NCBI RefSeq assembly: GCF_002563965.1
Contig: NZ_PDJF01000001.1
Coordinates: 806,001 to 870,000 of the forward strand
DNA from: Corynebacterium renale
Lineage (GTDB): Bacteria > Actinomycetota > Actinomycetes > Mycobacteriales > Mycobacteriaceae
Direction: 5' to 3'
Length of the DNA stretch: 64,000 nt
Of this stretch, positions 1 to 7,762 are shown piece by piece (position 1 is the first letter of the stretch; every line of letters starts with the position of its first letter). The notes beneath the pieces were generated by a model, which saw only the letters and a program-made list of their open reading frames with translations, did no database searches and was not told the DNA's origin. Both the position numbers and the translations under genes were made by a program.

Positions 1-888
1 GGTGGGCCCGGCCAGGAACACCTGTCCGCGAACGTGGTGTGGGACATTCGCCTGCCGCGTATTCTGCTCGGTTTCCTCGTCGGCGCGTGCCTGGGCATCG
101 CCGGCACGATTATGCAGGCGGTATTTGCGAACCCGCTCGCTGAACCGTCGGTGATCGGCGTGACCTCGGGCGCGGGCGTGGGCGCCGCGGCGGCGATCGT
201 GTTCCAGATTTCCTGGCTGGGTACCTTCACGGTTCCGGTCTTCGCCTTCGCGGCCGCGCTCCTGGTCGCGGGCGTGATCTACCAGTTGTCGCGCAGCGGC
301 GGGCGGGTGGCCGTAATTAACCTGATCCTGACCGGCATCGCCGTGAATGCGGTGTGCGGCGCGATCATTTCGTTCACCGTCTACCTGGCGCCGACGACCT
401 CCCGCGAGCAGATCATTTTTTGGCAGATGGGTTCGCTCAATGGCGCGCAGTGGAAACACGTGTGGGTGGTTGTGCCGATCACGATTATCGGCATGCTCAT
501 CGCCCTGCGCCTCGGTGGCGCGCTCGACGTGCTGGCGTTGGGGGAGCGCGCGGCGGGCCACACGGGCATCGACGTCGCCCGCCTGCGCGTCATCGCGATC
601 ATCGTGGCCGCCTTCCTGACCGCCGGTGCCGTCGCCTTCGCGGGCCTCATCGGGTTCGTGGGCCTGATCGTGCCGCACGTGTTGCGTACTGTCATCGGCC
701 CGGAGAATTCGCTGCTCATCCCGCTGTCGGCCCTGGCGGGCGCGATCCTGATCGGGCTTTCCGACATCGCCGCGCGCACGCTTATCCCCTTCGCGGACCT
801 GCCGATCGGCGTGTTCACAGCGCTCGTCGGCGGCCCCACCTTCTTCGTGTTGCTGCGCCGTATGATGCGAAAGGGGCTGCACCGATGA
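1..888 (+). CDS. hmuU: Haem ABC transporter permease HmuU (5' end cut off by window)
   Basis: This is a FecCD-family permease that moves haem across the cytoplasmic membrane together with HmuV and a lipoprotein HmuT. The reading frame is open from base 1, so the N-terminal part (roughly the first 50-60 residues of a ~340-aa family) lies outside the window. A GTG at 34 is an internal codon, not the start. The visible 295 residues hold the family motifs WDIRLPR, GTIMQAVFANPLAEP and the cytoplasmic coupling region GLIGFVGLIVPHVLR, spread over multiple hydrophobic segments. The stop overlaps the hmuV start (ATGA), so the two are translationally coupled. HmuT would be expected just upstream. Confidence 0.93.
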   Translation, partial: GGPGQEHLSANVVWDIRLPRILLGFLVGACLGIAGTIMQAVFANPLAEPSVIGVTSGAGVGAAAAIVFQISWLGTFTVPVFAFAAALLVAGVIYQLSRSGGRVAVINLILTGIAVNAVCGAIISFTVYLAPTTSREQIIFWQMGSLNGAQWKHVWVVVPITIIGMLIALRLGGALDVLALGERAAGHTGIDVARLRVIAIIVAAFLTAGAVAFAGLIGFVGLIVPHVLRTVIGPENSLLIPLSALAGAILIGLSDIAARTLIPFADLPIGVFTALVGGPTFFVLLRRMMRKGLHR

Positions 889-1751
889 CTCACATGCTTC
901 ACGACGTCCCCTCCGGCGGGGGCGTCGTAGTCCACGACGTCACCATAAACATCGGGGATAAGACCCTGCTGGAAAACGTCAATTTTGTGGCACAGCCTGG
1001 TGTTGTGACAGGGCTCATCGGGCCCAACGGCGCTGGTAAGTCCACACTGCTCGCAGCCATTGCCGGTGATCTTCCGGTGGCCCGTGGCAGCATCACGGTG
1101 GCTGGGCACAACCCCAGTACCTCCACCCCGCGTGCCCTTTCGCAGGCGCGCGCGGTCATGCTCCAAGACGTGGGCGTGTCCTTCCAATTCTTCGTCCGCG
1201 ACATCGTGGCGATGGGCCGCCGGCCCTGGAAGGGAACTCCTGCTGAGGCGCACGACCCGCAGATCATCGACGCAGCGCTCGCAGCCGTCGACTGCCTGCA
1301 CCTCGAGGCACGTGACATCGTCACGCTGTCCGGCGGCGAACGCGCCCGCGTGGCGCTAGCCCGCGTGCTTGCACAAAACACTCCCGTTGTTCTTCTCGAC
1401 GAACCCACCGCGGCCCTCGACATCAAACACCAGGAACGCGTGCTCAGCCTGGTGCGCACCCTCGCGCACGAAGCTGGCGTCACCGTGATCGTGGTTGTTC
1501 ACGACCTGGGGGCGGCGGCCGCGTACTGCGACAACATCGTCTGCCTCGCAGACCGCACCGTCGCAGCAGCGGGGACCGTCGAAGAAGTTTTCACCGACCA
1601 GACATTGACGGACATCTACGGGTGGCCGATCCATGTTGGTCGCGCGGACGGCGCTGTGACCGTCCATCCAACGAGGCGCCACGTCGACGAGTCGGCGTAT
1701 GCGCTTCTACGTACGCTTCATCACAACTTTCTAGGAGAACATCATGCGTAA
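885..1751 (+). CDS. hmuV: Haem ABC transporter ATP-binding protein HmuV
   Basis: The 288-aa product is the ATPase of the haem importer. The start is the ATG overlapping the hmuU stop; the open frame reaches further upstream only as a shadow of hmuU. Walker A (GPNGAGKST), the ABC signature (LSGGERARVALA), Walker B (VVLLDEPTAALD) and a switch His (VVVHD) are all present. It acts at the membrane with HmuU. The stop codon overlaps the start of the next CR-domain gene by 8 bases, so haem import and haem-binding surface proteins are co-transcribed. No internal promoter is evident. Confidence 0.95.
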   Translation: MTHMLHDVPSGGGVVVHDVTINIGDKTLLENVNFVAQPGVVTGLIGPNGAGKSTLLAAIAGDLPVARGSITVAGHNPSTSTPRALSQARAVMLQDVGVSFQFFVRDIVAMGRRPWKGTPAEAHDPQIIDAALAAVDCLHLEARDIVTLSGGERARVALARVLAQNTPVVLLDEPTAALDIKHQERVLSLVRTLAHEAGVTVIVVVHDLGAAAAYCDNIVCLADRTVAAAGTVEEVFTDQTLTDIYGWPIHVGRADGAVTVHPTRRHVDESAYALLRTLHHNFLGEHHA

Positions 1752-2778
1752 GTACGCAATCCCCACGACATTCGCTGTGGCAGCAGCCACCCTCGTTGTT
1801 CCTTTCGCACAACCTGCATTTTCGGATGAGGCCGCTAAGCCGGCTGAAAAGTGCTCCATCACCGTTGAGTCCGGAACTCTGGACTGGGGCGTGAAGCAGT
1901 CATTCCGCCGCTACATTTCCGGCGGTATTGCTAATGGACAGTGGACTACAACCGGTGCGGTCACCGAACACGGTGAAAATAAAAAAGGTAAAGATTTCTT
2001 CTTCCAATTCCAAGTAGACCCAGCAAAGTCAACCATCACTTTCGACGAATCGGGCAATGTTACAGCCGCTGACATTCGTACCCAAGACGCTGCGGTTGAT
2101 TTCGAAGGTCACAAGGGCGCATTGGCTAGCCACATTGGTTCGCCCTACCTGACGACCACCGGCACCGACGCGAAGATTGGCATCAATTACCGTGGCTACT
2201 ACGTTAAGGGCAAAGGAATGGCAGAGTACAAGCCAGAAGACCGGATTCCTGAGAATCTGCTTGAAGGCTCTGATCACATGGCTGGTGGTATTGCAGCCGC
2301 AACAGTGGACGGTGATCACGTCACCCTCAAAGCCAGCGGTGTGAAGTACCAGCCCAAGCCAGGCACTGATCCCTGGAAGGGCATCATTGAGGGCGTCGAC
2401 GTCGTCTTCCTGGGCATGTACGATGCGACGGCAGAAATGGATGACGTCAACGTCACCCTGAAGACTAAGAAGACTTGCGTTCCAGTTGAGTCGGAGAAGC
2501 CTACGAAGCCGACGGAGGCCGAGAAGCCGACCGAGACTGCCAAGCCTTCGGAAACCGCGAAGCCAACCGAGACCCCGAAGCTCACGGAAACCCCGAAGCC
2601 AACTACGGAACCTGCGCCTAAGTCTTCCGATAGCGTCGGGTTCAAGGTCGTAGCGGGCATCTTGGGTTCCCTAGGTCTACTGGGCCTGCTGGGGGCAATC
2701 GCACACGTTCTGAACCAAAACGGAATTGCACAGGGTCTGGTCAATCAGATTCGTCAGTTCCTGGGTGGGCGTTTCTAA
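1744..2778 (+). CDS. HtaA/HtaB-type haem-binding surface protein, one CR domain, C-terminal membrane anchor
   Basis: This 344-aa secreted protein has a signal peptide (residues 1-27), one HtaA/CR domain (about 37-240), a Pro/Glu/Lys/Thr-rich stalk made of repeated KPTE units (about 245-295) and a C-terminal transmembrane helix (about 303-325). The domain keeps the Tyr of SFRRY (Y57) and the His of FEGHKG (H123), the pair reported as haem ligand and partner in corynebacterial CR domains. C37 and a Cys near 242 could form a disulfide. It probably hands haem to the HmuTUV importer. Size and position after hmuV resemble HtaB of C. diphtheriae and C. glutamicum, but I do not assign the symbol firmly. 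Confidence 0.88.
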   Translation: MRKYAIPTTFAVAAATLVVPFAQPAFSDEAAKPAEKCSITVESGTLDWGVKQSFRRYISGGIANGQWTTTGAVTEHGENKKGKDFFFQFQVDPAKSTITFDESGNVTAADIRTQDAAVDFEGHKGALASHIGSPYLTTTGTDAKIGINYRGYYVKGKGMAEYKPEDRIPENLLEGSDHMAGGIAAATVDGDHVTLKASGVKYQPKPGTDPWKGIIEGVDVVFLGMYDATAEMDDVNVTLKTKKTCVPVESEKPTKPTEAEKPTETAKPSETAKPTETPKLTETPKPTTEPAPKSSDSVGFKVVAGILGSLGLLGLLGAIAHVLNQNGIAQGLVNQIRQFLGGRF

Positions 2779-2783
2779 GACTC

Positions 2784-2793
2784 GTCGATAAGC
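2784..2793 (+). repeat. Intergenic copy of the CGTCGATAAGC word
   Basis: One of 14 exact copies in the window. It lies a few bases after the stop of the first CR-domain gene and is followed by ACTAAA, as is the copy at 4565. Confidence 0.85.
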
Positions 2794-2815
2794 ACTAAAG
2801 CTCTAGGAGAGATCA

Positions 2816-3778
2816 ATGAAAAAGTGTGCGCTCATGAGTGCCTGCGCCGTAGCAGCTGCAACCCTTACCGTCCCCTTTGCTGCGACAGCCACAGCGCAGA
2901 CCTGCACGTACACCGTGGAATCCGGGACCTTGGACTGGGGCGTTAAGCAGTCCTTCCGTAACTACATTGCCGGGCCGATTGCCAATGGCAAGTGGGATAC
3001 TACTGGCAACGTGACCCAGCACGGCGTCAATAAAAAGGGTTCTGATTTTTACTTCCAGTTCCAGGTAAATCCGAGTGCCTCGAAACTGGTGCTCGACGGA
3101 ACAGGAAATATCCAGTCCGCTGATATTCGGACCAGCGCTGGCGCGGTGGATTTCATGGGTCACCACGGAGCTTTAGCGACGTATATCGGCTCGCCCTATC
3201 TCACGTCCGCAGGCAACTCAAGCCAGGTGGGTATCAGTTACGAGGGCTACTACGTCCCAGGCAAGGGCATGACCGAGTACACCCCGGATGACCGGAAGCC
3301 AGAAAACTTGCGGTCTGGTCAAGGCTACATTGCCAAGGGTGGGACGACAGTGTCTGTCAGTGGCGATACCGTCACGCTGAAGACTACCGGTGTGGAATAC
3401 GTCCAGCAGTCTGGCACGGATTCTATGAACGGCATCGTTCAAGGCGCAGACATCGCGTTTCTGGGGATGTACGCAACTGGGGCGGAAATGGATGATCTCA
3501 CCATCACACTAAAGACAAAGAGTGACTGCGGGTCGATGCCGAACGCGCCAGGCGATTCGGGACAAGCCGGTAAGCCTGGCGCCCCCGGTGGTGGCGGTGA
3601 CACCGGTAAGCCCGACCAATCCAGCCAGACTGACGGTTCCAGCGCAATGGCTACGGGTTGGAACTGGGTGCTCGGCATCGGCAGTTTACTCGGGATGGCT
3701 GGCGTGCTTGGGGTGATTGCTCGAGCCTCTGGCCTGGTCGATGGCCTACAGTCGATGTTTAAGAACCTGCGCCGTTAA
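2816..3778 (+). CDS. HtaA-type haem-binding surface protein, second paralogue
   Basis: This 320-aa protein is a close paralogue of its upstream neighbour: signal peptide (1-27, ending ATA-QT), one CR domain with SFRNY and FMGHHG at the Tyr and His positions, a short Gly/Pro linker (GKPGAPGGGG) and a C-terminal hydrophobic helix. An AGGAGA ribosome-binding site precedes the ATG. A Cys pair (TCTY near the N-terminus, SDCGS after the domain) is also conserved. It is most likely a membrane-anchored haem receptor in the same operon. Tandem duplication explains the pair. Confidence 0.86.
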   Translation: MKKCALMSACAVAAATLTVPFAATATAQTCTYTVESGTLDWGVKQSFRNYIAGPIANGKWDTTGNVTQHGVNKKGSDFYFQFQVNPSASKLVLDGTGNIQSADIRTSAGAVDFMGHHGALATYIGSPYLTSAGNSSQVGISYEGYYVPGKGMTEYTPDDRKPENLRSGQGYIAKGGTTVSVSGDTVTLKTTGVEYVQQSGTDSMNGIVQGADIAFLGMYATGAEMDDLTITLKTKSDCGSMPNAPGDSGQAGKPGAPGGGGDTGKPDQSSQTDGSSAMATGWNWVLGIGSLLGMAGVLGVIARASGLVDGLQSMFKNLRR

Positions 3779-3835
3779 TCAAAGGTATAGGGTAGGTAAA
3801 CCTTTCGGTTGAACTTTCCTCAAGGGTATTGCGAA

Positions 3836-3885
3836 TAAGGTTAGCCTCGCCTACGGTATTATTTACCCAGGCAAGGCTAACCTTT
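3836..3885 (+). promoter_or_regulatory. Two DtxR-type iron boxes upstream of hmuO
   Basis: The 19-bp site at 3836-3854 matches the DtxR consensus TWAGGTTAGSCTAACCTWA at 16 of 19 positions. A second at 3867-3885 matches at 14 of 19, with a near-perfect right half (CTAACCT). Both sit directly upstream of the hmuO ribosome-binding site, and a TATTAT lies between them. This predicts iron-dependent repression of hmuO by DtxR. Confidence 0.8.
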
Positions 3886-3914
3886 ATGCTTTGCCGCGTC
3901 TGAAAGGAGACACC

Positions 3915-4583
3915 GTGTCCGCGCCTATCGTCGAACGGCCCACGACGCCTCTGTCGCAGCTCCTGCGCGAAGGCACCATGGCCGCCCACCAAGATGCTGA
4001 GGAATCCGACTTCATGGCTCAGCTTCTCGACGGCCACCTGAACACCCGTGCAGCCCATCTCCTGACCGGTCAGCTCGGGTTTGTGTACGAGGCCCTCGAA
4101 GACGCGATGCGTGCCGTCGCAGACAGTCCGGCGGTTGCCACGATTTACGACCCCAACCTGGAACGCGTCCCAGCCCTGCGCTCCGACCTAGAAAACATGC
4201 TCGGCGCGGAGTGGGAAAGCCACGTAACAATGTTGCCCGCCACGGCGCGTTACGTCGCCCGCCTGCGCGGACTCGCGGAACAGGGTGACGCCTTGCGCCT
4301 CATCGCGCACCACTACGTGCGGTACCTGGGTGACATTTCTGGTGGCCAAGTGATTCGTAAGCGCCTCCACGGCCTGTACGGCATCAGCATGGACCACCTC
4401 CTGTTCTACGACTTCGCGGCCATCGGCAAAATCCCGCCGTACCGCACCAACTACCGCAAGAGCCTGGACGCTCTTCCCTTGGATCACGCTTCGCAGCAGG
4501 TGCTCGTGGAGGAAGCGAAGAAGGCCTTTGCTTTCAACTCTGCGGTATTTGCGGAGTTGCAAGCGTCGATAAGCACTAAATAA
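3915..4583 (+). CDS. hmuO: Haem oxygenase HmuO (biliverdin-producing type)
   Basis: This 222-aa cytoplasmic enzyme opens the haem ring and releases iron, CO and biliverdin. The start is the GTG at 3915, with AAAGGAGA 7-14 bases upstream; the open frame begins earlier without an SD. The proximal His lies in TMAAHQDAE, and the distal helix has the Gly-rich YLGDISGGQVIRK motif. Length agrees with HmuO of C. diphtheriae (215 aa). It sits between two pairs of CR-domain haem-binding genes, so uptake and breakdown are encoded together. The last codons contain a CGTCGATAAGC copy (4564-4574). Confidence 0.96.
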   Translation: MSAPIVERPTTPLSQLLREGTMAAHQDAEESDFMAQLLDGHLNTRAAHLLTGQLGFVYEALEDAMRAVADSPAVATIYDPNLERVPALRSDLENMLGAEWESHVTMLPATARYVARLRGLAEQGDALRLIAHHYVRYLGDISGGQVIRKRLHGLYGISMDHLLFYDFAAIGKIPPYRTNYRKSLDALPLDHASQQVLVEEAKKAFAFNSAVFAELQASISTK

Positions 4584-4598
4584 GAGAAGGACATTTTC

Positions 4599-5405
4599 AT
4601 GAACCGTTTACTCGTCACCGCGCTCGTCCCGGCACTCGCTTTCGGCGCCGTCGCTCCCGCAGGTGCCACCGAGGCGGGCCCCTACGTCACCGGCGAATTC
4701 TCCTGGTTGATCAAGCAATCCTTCATCAAGCATCTGAAGAGTCCCATCGCAGGCGGCACTTTCCGCGGCCAGGGCGGTGCGGCCGTCAAGGACGGCACGC
4801 TCGTCTTTCCGGTGAACTCCGCCGAATCGCATATCGACGCCTCCGGCAACGGAACCATCAACCTCGACGGTTCCGCGCACCTCACCGCCTATAAAGGCTT
4901 CGCACGCGGCGGCGGATACGGGCTCGACCTCACGTACTCCGACCTGAAAATCCAGGTCCAGGGCACGTCTGCGACCCTCATCGGCGACTACACGATGGCC
5001 GGCGCTTCCGCCTCGGACACGAGCAAGGAACTCAGTGGTACCGGCGACGACGTCACCATCCTCACCTTCGACCTCGCGAAACCGATCACGCCAGGCCAGG
5101 AATTCACGTCCGTGGACTCCGTCACCACGGCCGGCCCCGGTCTGGAAAGCTCGCTGCTGCGCTACAAGAACGGCACAGTCGTCGAAGGCAGTAAGGCAGG
5201 CCTGTCGCTGAAGTTCACCGACACGAAGCCTGACCAGGACCACTCCACCACGCCGGACAGCATCGAAGATCACTTTGGCTCCAGCAAGGGTGGCTTGATT
5301 GCCAGCATCATCGCGATTATCGCAGCCGTCCTCGGTGGCGGCGCGTTCGCGCTGTCGCACGTTAATATCCCCGCGCTTCTCGCGCAGGCAGGTATCCGCA
5401 TCTAG
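4599..5405 (+). CDS. Short CR-domain (HtaA-like) surface protein with C-terminal membrane anchor
   Basis: This 268-aa protein has a signal peptide (1-24), a divergent CR domain starting FSWLIKQSF, and a C-terminal transmembrane segment followed by ALLAQAGIRI. At the position of the haem Tyr it has His (SFIKHL, H45), and at the position of the partner His it has Tyr (LTAYKG, Y98), a possible ligand swap relative to the first two paralogues. It lies 15 bases after hmuO and is probably in the same transcript. It ends at a strong terminator. Haem binding is inferred from family and context. Confidence 0.82.
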   Translation: MNRLLVTALVPALAFGAVAPAGATEAGPYVTGEFSWLIKQSFIKHLKSPIAGGTFRGQGGAAVKDGTLVFPVNSAESHIDASGNGTINLDGSAHLTAYKGFARGGGYGLDLTYSDLKIQVQGTSATLIGDYTMAGASASDTSKELSGTGDDVTILTFDLAKPITPGQEFTSVDSVTTAGPGLESSLLRYKNGTVVEGSKAGLSLKFTDTKPDQDHSTTPDSIEDHFGSSKGGLIASIIAIIAAVLGGGAFALSHVNIPALLAQAGIRI

Positions 5406-5417
5406 GAATACCGCCAC

Positions 5418-5463
5418 GTGGCCCGTTCACCCTCCAGCGCTCGGAGGGTGGCGGGCCACTTTT
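5418..5463 (+). terminator. Rho-independent terminator after the third CR-domain gene
   Basis: GTGGCCCG (5418-5425) pairs with CGGGCCAC (5452-5459), and ACCCTCC pairs with GGAGGGT inside. TTTT follows. Confidence 0.88.
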
Positions 5464-5516
5464 CGTTAGACTCGGTTGAGGCGTTGGTAAGAATAAAATA
5501 AGAAAGGAAAATTTCT

Positions 5517-6248
5517 ATGCTTCGTACCTCAACCGCAGCGCTCGTCGCTACGCTGGCTGTCAGCGGACTTGTTGCCCCGACGGCCACCGCGCAGACCCCC
5601 AACACCGTCACCTGGAATGTGAAGGAAAGCTTCCTGCACAGCATGACCCATAAGTCGGCCACGGACGGCGCTATCTACACGGGCCCCAACTTCTTGCTGC
5701 CCATCGACCTGCGCGACAGCTACATCGACGACGCCGGCAACGGCCGCATCGACCTCGACGGCGAAATCGAACTCAAGACAGGCCAAACCATCTTCGGCTG
5801 GGACACCGAACTGGAGTACAGCGACCTGCACATTCGCGTCAACGGTACCTCCGCGCAGCTCATCGGCGACTACGAGTTCAACAGAATCCAGGGCGACAAC
5901 CGCGTCCTCCTCACCTTCGACCTGGACAAGCCAATCAAACGCGGCGAAGCGTTCAGCTTCACCAACGTGAAAACCACCGCCACCGCCGACTTCGCCCGCT
6001 CCCTCAACGGCGCAGTCCAGGCTGGTCAAACTCTCGACGACGGCCTCATCAGCCTCAACGGCACCATCAACCGTGCGCCCGGGCTTGGCGACGGCAGCTC
6101 TGAGCTCGAAGACGGCAGCTCCGAGATGAAAACCGTCGGCATCATCGACGCAATCGTTGCCGTGATCGCCGCCATCGGCGCGGGCGGATTCGCGCTCTCG
6201 CAGCTGAACATCCCAGCTCTGCTGGCGCAGTTCGGCATCCACATTTAA
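5517..6248 (+). CDS. Short CR-domain (HtaA-like) surface protein, fourth paralogue
   Basis: This 243-aa paralogue of the previous gene has a signal peptide (1-25, cleavage near TAQ-TP), a divergent CR domain beginning VTWNVKESF, and a C-terminal hydrophobic helix ending NIPALLAQFGIHI. The Tyr and His of the first two paralogues are not kept in place: the local sequences are SFLHSMTH and KTGQTIFGWD. It may bind a different ligand or bind haem differently. It has its own ribosome-binding site (AGAAAGGAAA) after a terminator, so it may be transcribed separately. Confidence 0.78.
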   Translation: MLRTSTAALVATLAVSGLVAPTATAQTPNTVTWNVKESFLHSMTHKSATDGAIYTGPNFLLPIDLRDSYIDDAGNGRIDLDGEIELKTGQTIFGWDTELEYSDLHIRVNGTSAQLIGDYEFNRIQGDNRVLLTFDLDKPIKRGEAFSFTNVKTTATADFARSLNGAVQAGQTLDDGLISLNGTINRAPGLGDGSSELEDGSSEMKTVGIIDAIVAVIAAIGAGGFALSQLNIPALLAQFGIHI

Positions 6249-6251
6249 CGC

Positions 6252-7214
6252 CTACCAGGCACGCGGCCCGTTCGCCCTCCACCGCTGCGAGGGTAACGGG
6301 CCAAACTTCTTTAACGCCTTCTGATAGAAACTGACGGTCGCCCGGATGGCGCTGCCGTCGTCGAGATGCTTTTGTTCAATGTGACGTTGGGTAAGGCCGG
6401 CGTTATCCAACCGGCGGTGGCGTAAAGCCTCGCGGGTCATCGTCCCCTCCGGCGTGGAATCGTATACGCCCAGGTGTTTGCCGGCGCCGTGGAACTCCAC
6501 CGAAAAGCTCGCCTCCGGCCACAAGAAATCAGGGCGCCCGGCGAACGTGCCGTCGGGCCCGAACACGTCCGCCTGCTGGTACGGCGGCGGAGCCCCCGCC
6601 TCCCACAGGGCAGTGAGGAAAAACGATTCCGGAGGGCTTTCCGAAAGCCCTTTGGCCAGTTCGGCGGCAGTGCGCGCGTTTTGAATGCCTTTGCTGTTGT
6701 GGAGTGTCACCAGTTCTGCGGGCACATCGTCGGCTTGGTGTGCCCGAATAGCCACGTCTAACGCCGCCACGCCTTCTGCCAACGAGTGAAACCGCGCCAA
6801 GTCGAGCGCCGTTCGCCCGGGTGTGGTCACCCGCACGGTGCCGAATTTCGTGTTCGTTTCGATCACGCCAGTCGTGGGGAGCGGGCGGTGGCGGATAATT
6901 GGTATTGGGCTGGGACCCGGGCCCGCCACATATAGTTCCGGTTGCGGTATTGCTCGATACTTTAACGACGGTAATCGTAGCGCGTATGCAGCGCTCCTAC
7001 CAGCAATTACCGCGGAGGTAGTCTGTGAAATCCCCACGAGCTGCGCGAGCGCGAAGTCGTACAGATCCAGAGGCCGAGTGGAATACGCACCTGCCCAAAC
7101 CTTGATTAAGGCACCTTTCTGGGCCAAGCGGTACGCGACCTGGCGCTGGGCTGATGAAAGCTGACGCAAAATCACGATGTCAGAGTCCCCGAAGTATTTT
7201 CCCCCTATATCCAT
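6252..7214 (-). CDS. Lone AbiEi-type wHTH plus Vsr/DUF559-like endonuclease-fold protein
   Basis: This 320-aa protein has an N-terminal winged-helix region resembling AbiEi antitoxin domains (about 1-60). Its C-terminal region has a PESFFLTALWEAG...GRPDFLWPE...VEFHG pattern, as in very-short-patch-repair-like or DUF559 nucleases. Such solitary proteins are widespread in actinobacteria and their function is unknown. No AbiEii toxin lies beside it. A TAAACT box 6 bases before the ATG suggests a leaderless transcript. Its upstream region carries the two 91-bp hairpin elements. Its 3' end overlaps the terminator of the convergent CR-domain gene. It could be a remnant of a defence or toxin-antitoxin locus. 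Confidence 0.62.
   Translation of the reverse strand: MDIGGKYFGDSDIVILRQLSSAQRQVAYRLAQKGALIKVWAGAYSTRPLDLYDFALAQLVGISQTTSAVIAGRSAAYALRLPSLKYRAIPQPELYVAGPGPSPIPIIRHRPLPTTGVIETNTKFGTVRVTTPGRTALDLARFHSLAEGVAALDVAIRAHQADDVPAELVTLHNSKGIQNARTAAELAKGLSESPPESFFLTALWEAGAPPPYQQADVFGPDGTFAGRPDFLWPEASFSVEFHGAGKHLGVYDSTPEGTMTREALRHRRLDNAGLTQRHIEQKHLDDGSAIRATVSFYQKALKKFGPLPSQRWRANGPRAW
6265..6302. terminator. Bidirectional hairpin between convergent genes
   Basis: GGCCCGTT (6265-6272) pairs with AACGGGCC (6295-6302), with an inner CCCTC/GAGGG stem. It is similar in sequence to the terminator at 5418 and lies within the 3' end of the minus-strand gene. Confidence 0.72.
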
Positions 7215-7253
7215 GCCACTAGTTTAGGTTGAGCTGTGGGCCCGCGGGGCGCG

Positions 7254-7344
7254 GTGATATGAAAAAGACATTTTGCTAAGTCGAGTCCCGAATCTGCCCA
7301 GGTCAGTTTTCCGCCGGGAGGCCAGAATGTCTTTTTCGTATCAC
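7254..7344 (+). repeat. 91-bp hairpin element, copy 1
   Basis: The ends GTGATATGAAAAAGACATT and AATGTCTTTTTCGTATCAC form a stem that continues to 22 pairs, counting two G-T pairs. The interior contains CCAGGTCAGTTTT at element positions 45-57. Element length and core positions are identical to copies 2 and 3. It lies in the 548-bp divergent region between 7214 and 7763, which otherwise shows only GC-rich sequence and no gene. Confidence 0.85.
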
Positions 7345-7520
7345 GGAGGGCTATTCCTTGGTTCGTTTTCGGTGGCCCCGGTGTGGAATATGAGCCTGGA
7401 GAGCGCGAACGGGCGCGCTACGCGCGCACTGACTGTCCCTTCCGGTCGTTGACGGGTAGGTGACTGAACTAATTAATGGATATCCATGTACTGACCGTGC
7501 CGGGTTGTTTTCGGGGCGCG

Positions 7521-7611
7521 GTGATATGAAAAAGACATTTTGCTGAATCGCGCGCCGAATATTCCCAGGTCAGTTTTTGGCTGGAAGGCCATAATGTCTT
7601 TTTCGTATCAC
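7521..7611 (+). repeat. 91-bp hairpin element, copy 2
   Basis: This copy has the same terminal arms as copy 1, 267 bp further on, with a partly different interior but the same CCAGGTCAGTTTT core and the same length. Both copies are preceded by GGGGCGCG and followed by GGAGGG. Confidence 0.85.
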
Positions 7612-7762
7612 GGAGGGTAATTACAGGCTATTTTTCAGCGTGGTAACGCGCCAAGCCACGCCCGCGTCAAGCCAATGCCCACGCCCCACCACGCTGTTTC
7701 GGTCCGGCGTCTGTAGGCGCTAAAATCTTGTAGTTACATCCGTTCTATCGAAAGGGTGCGTT

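Noticed and set aside
3783..3812. A third DtxR box (GTAGGTAAACCTTTC) before the two reported.
   Set aside because: It matches less well and lacks the central GSC dyad of the consensus.
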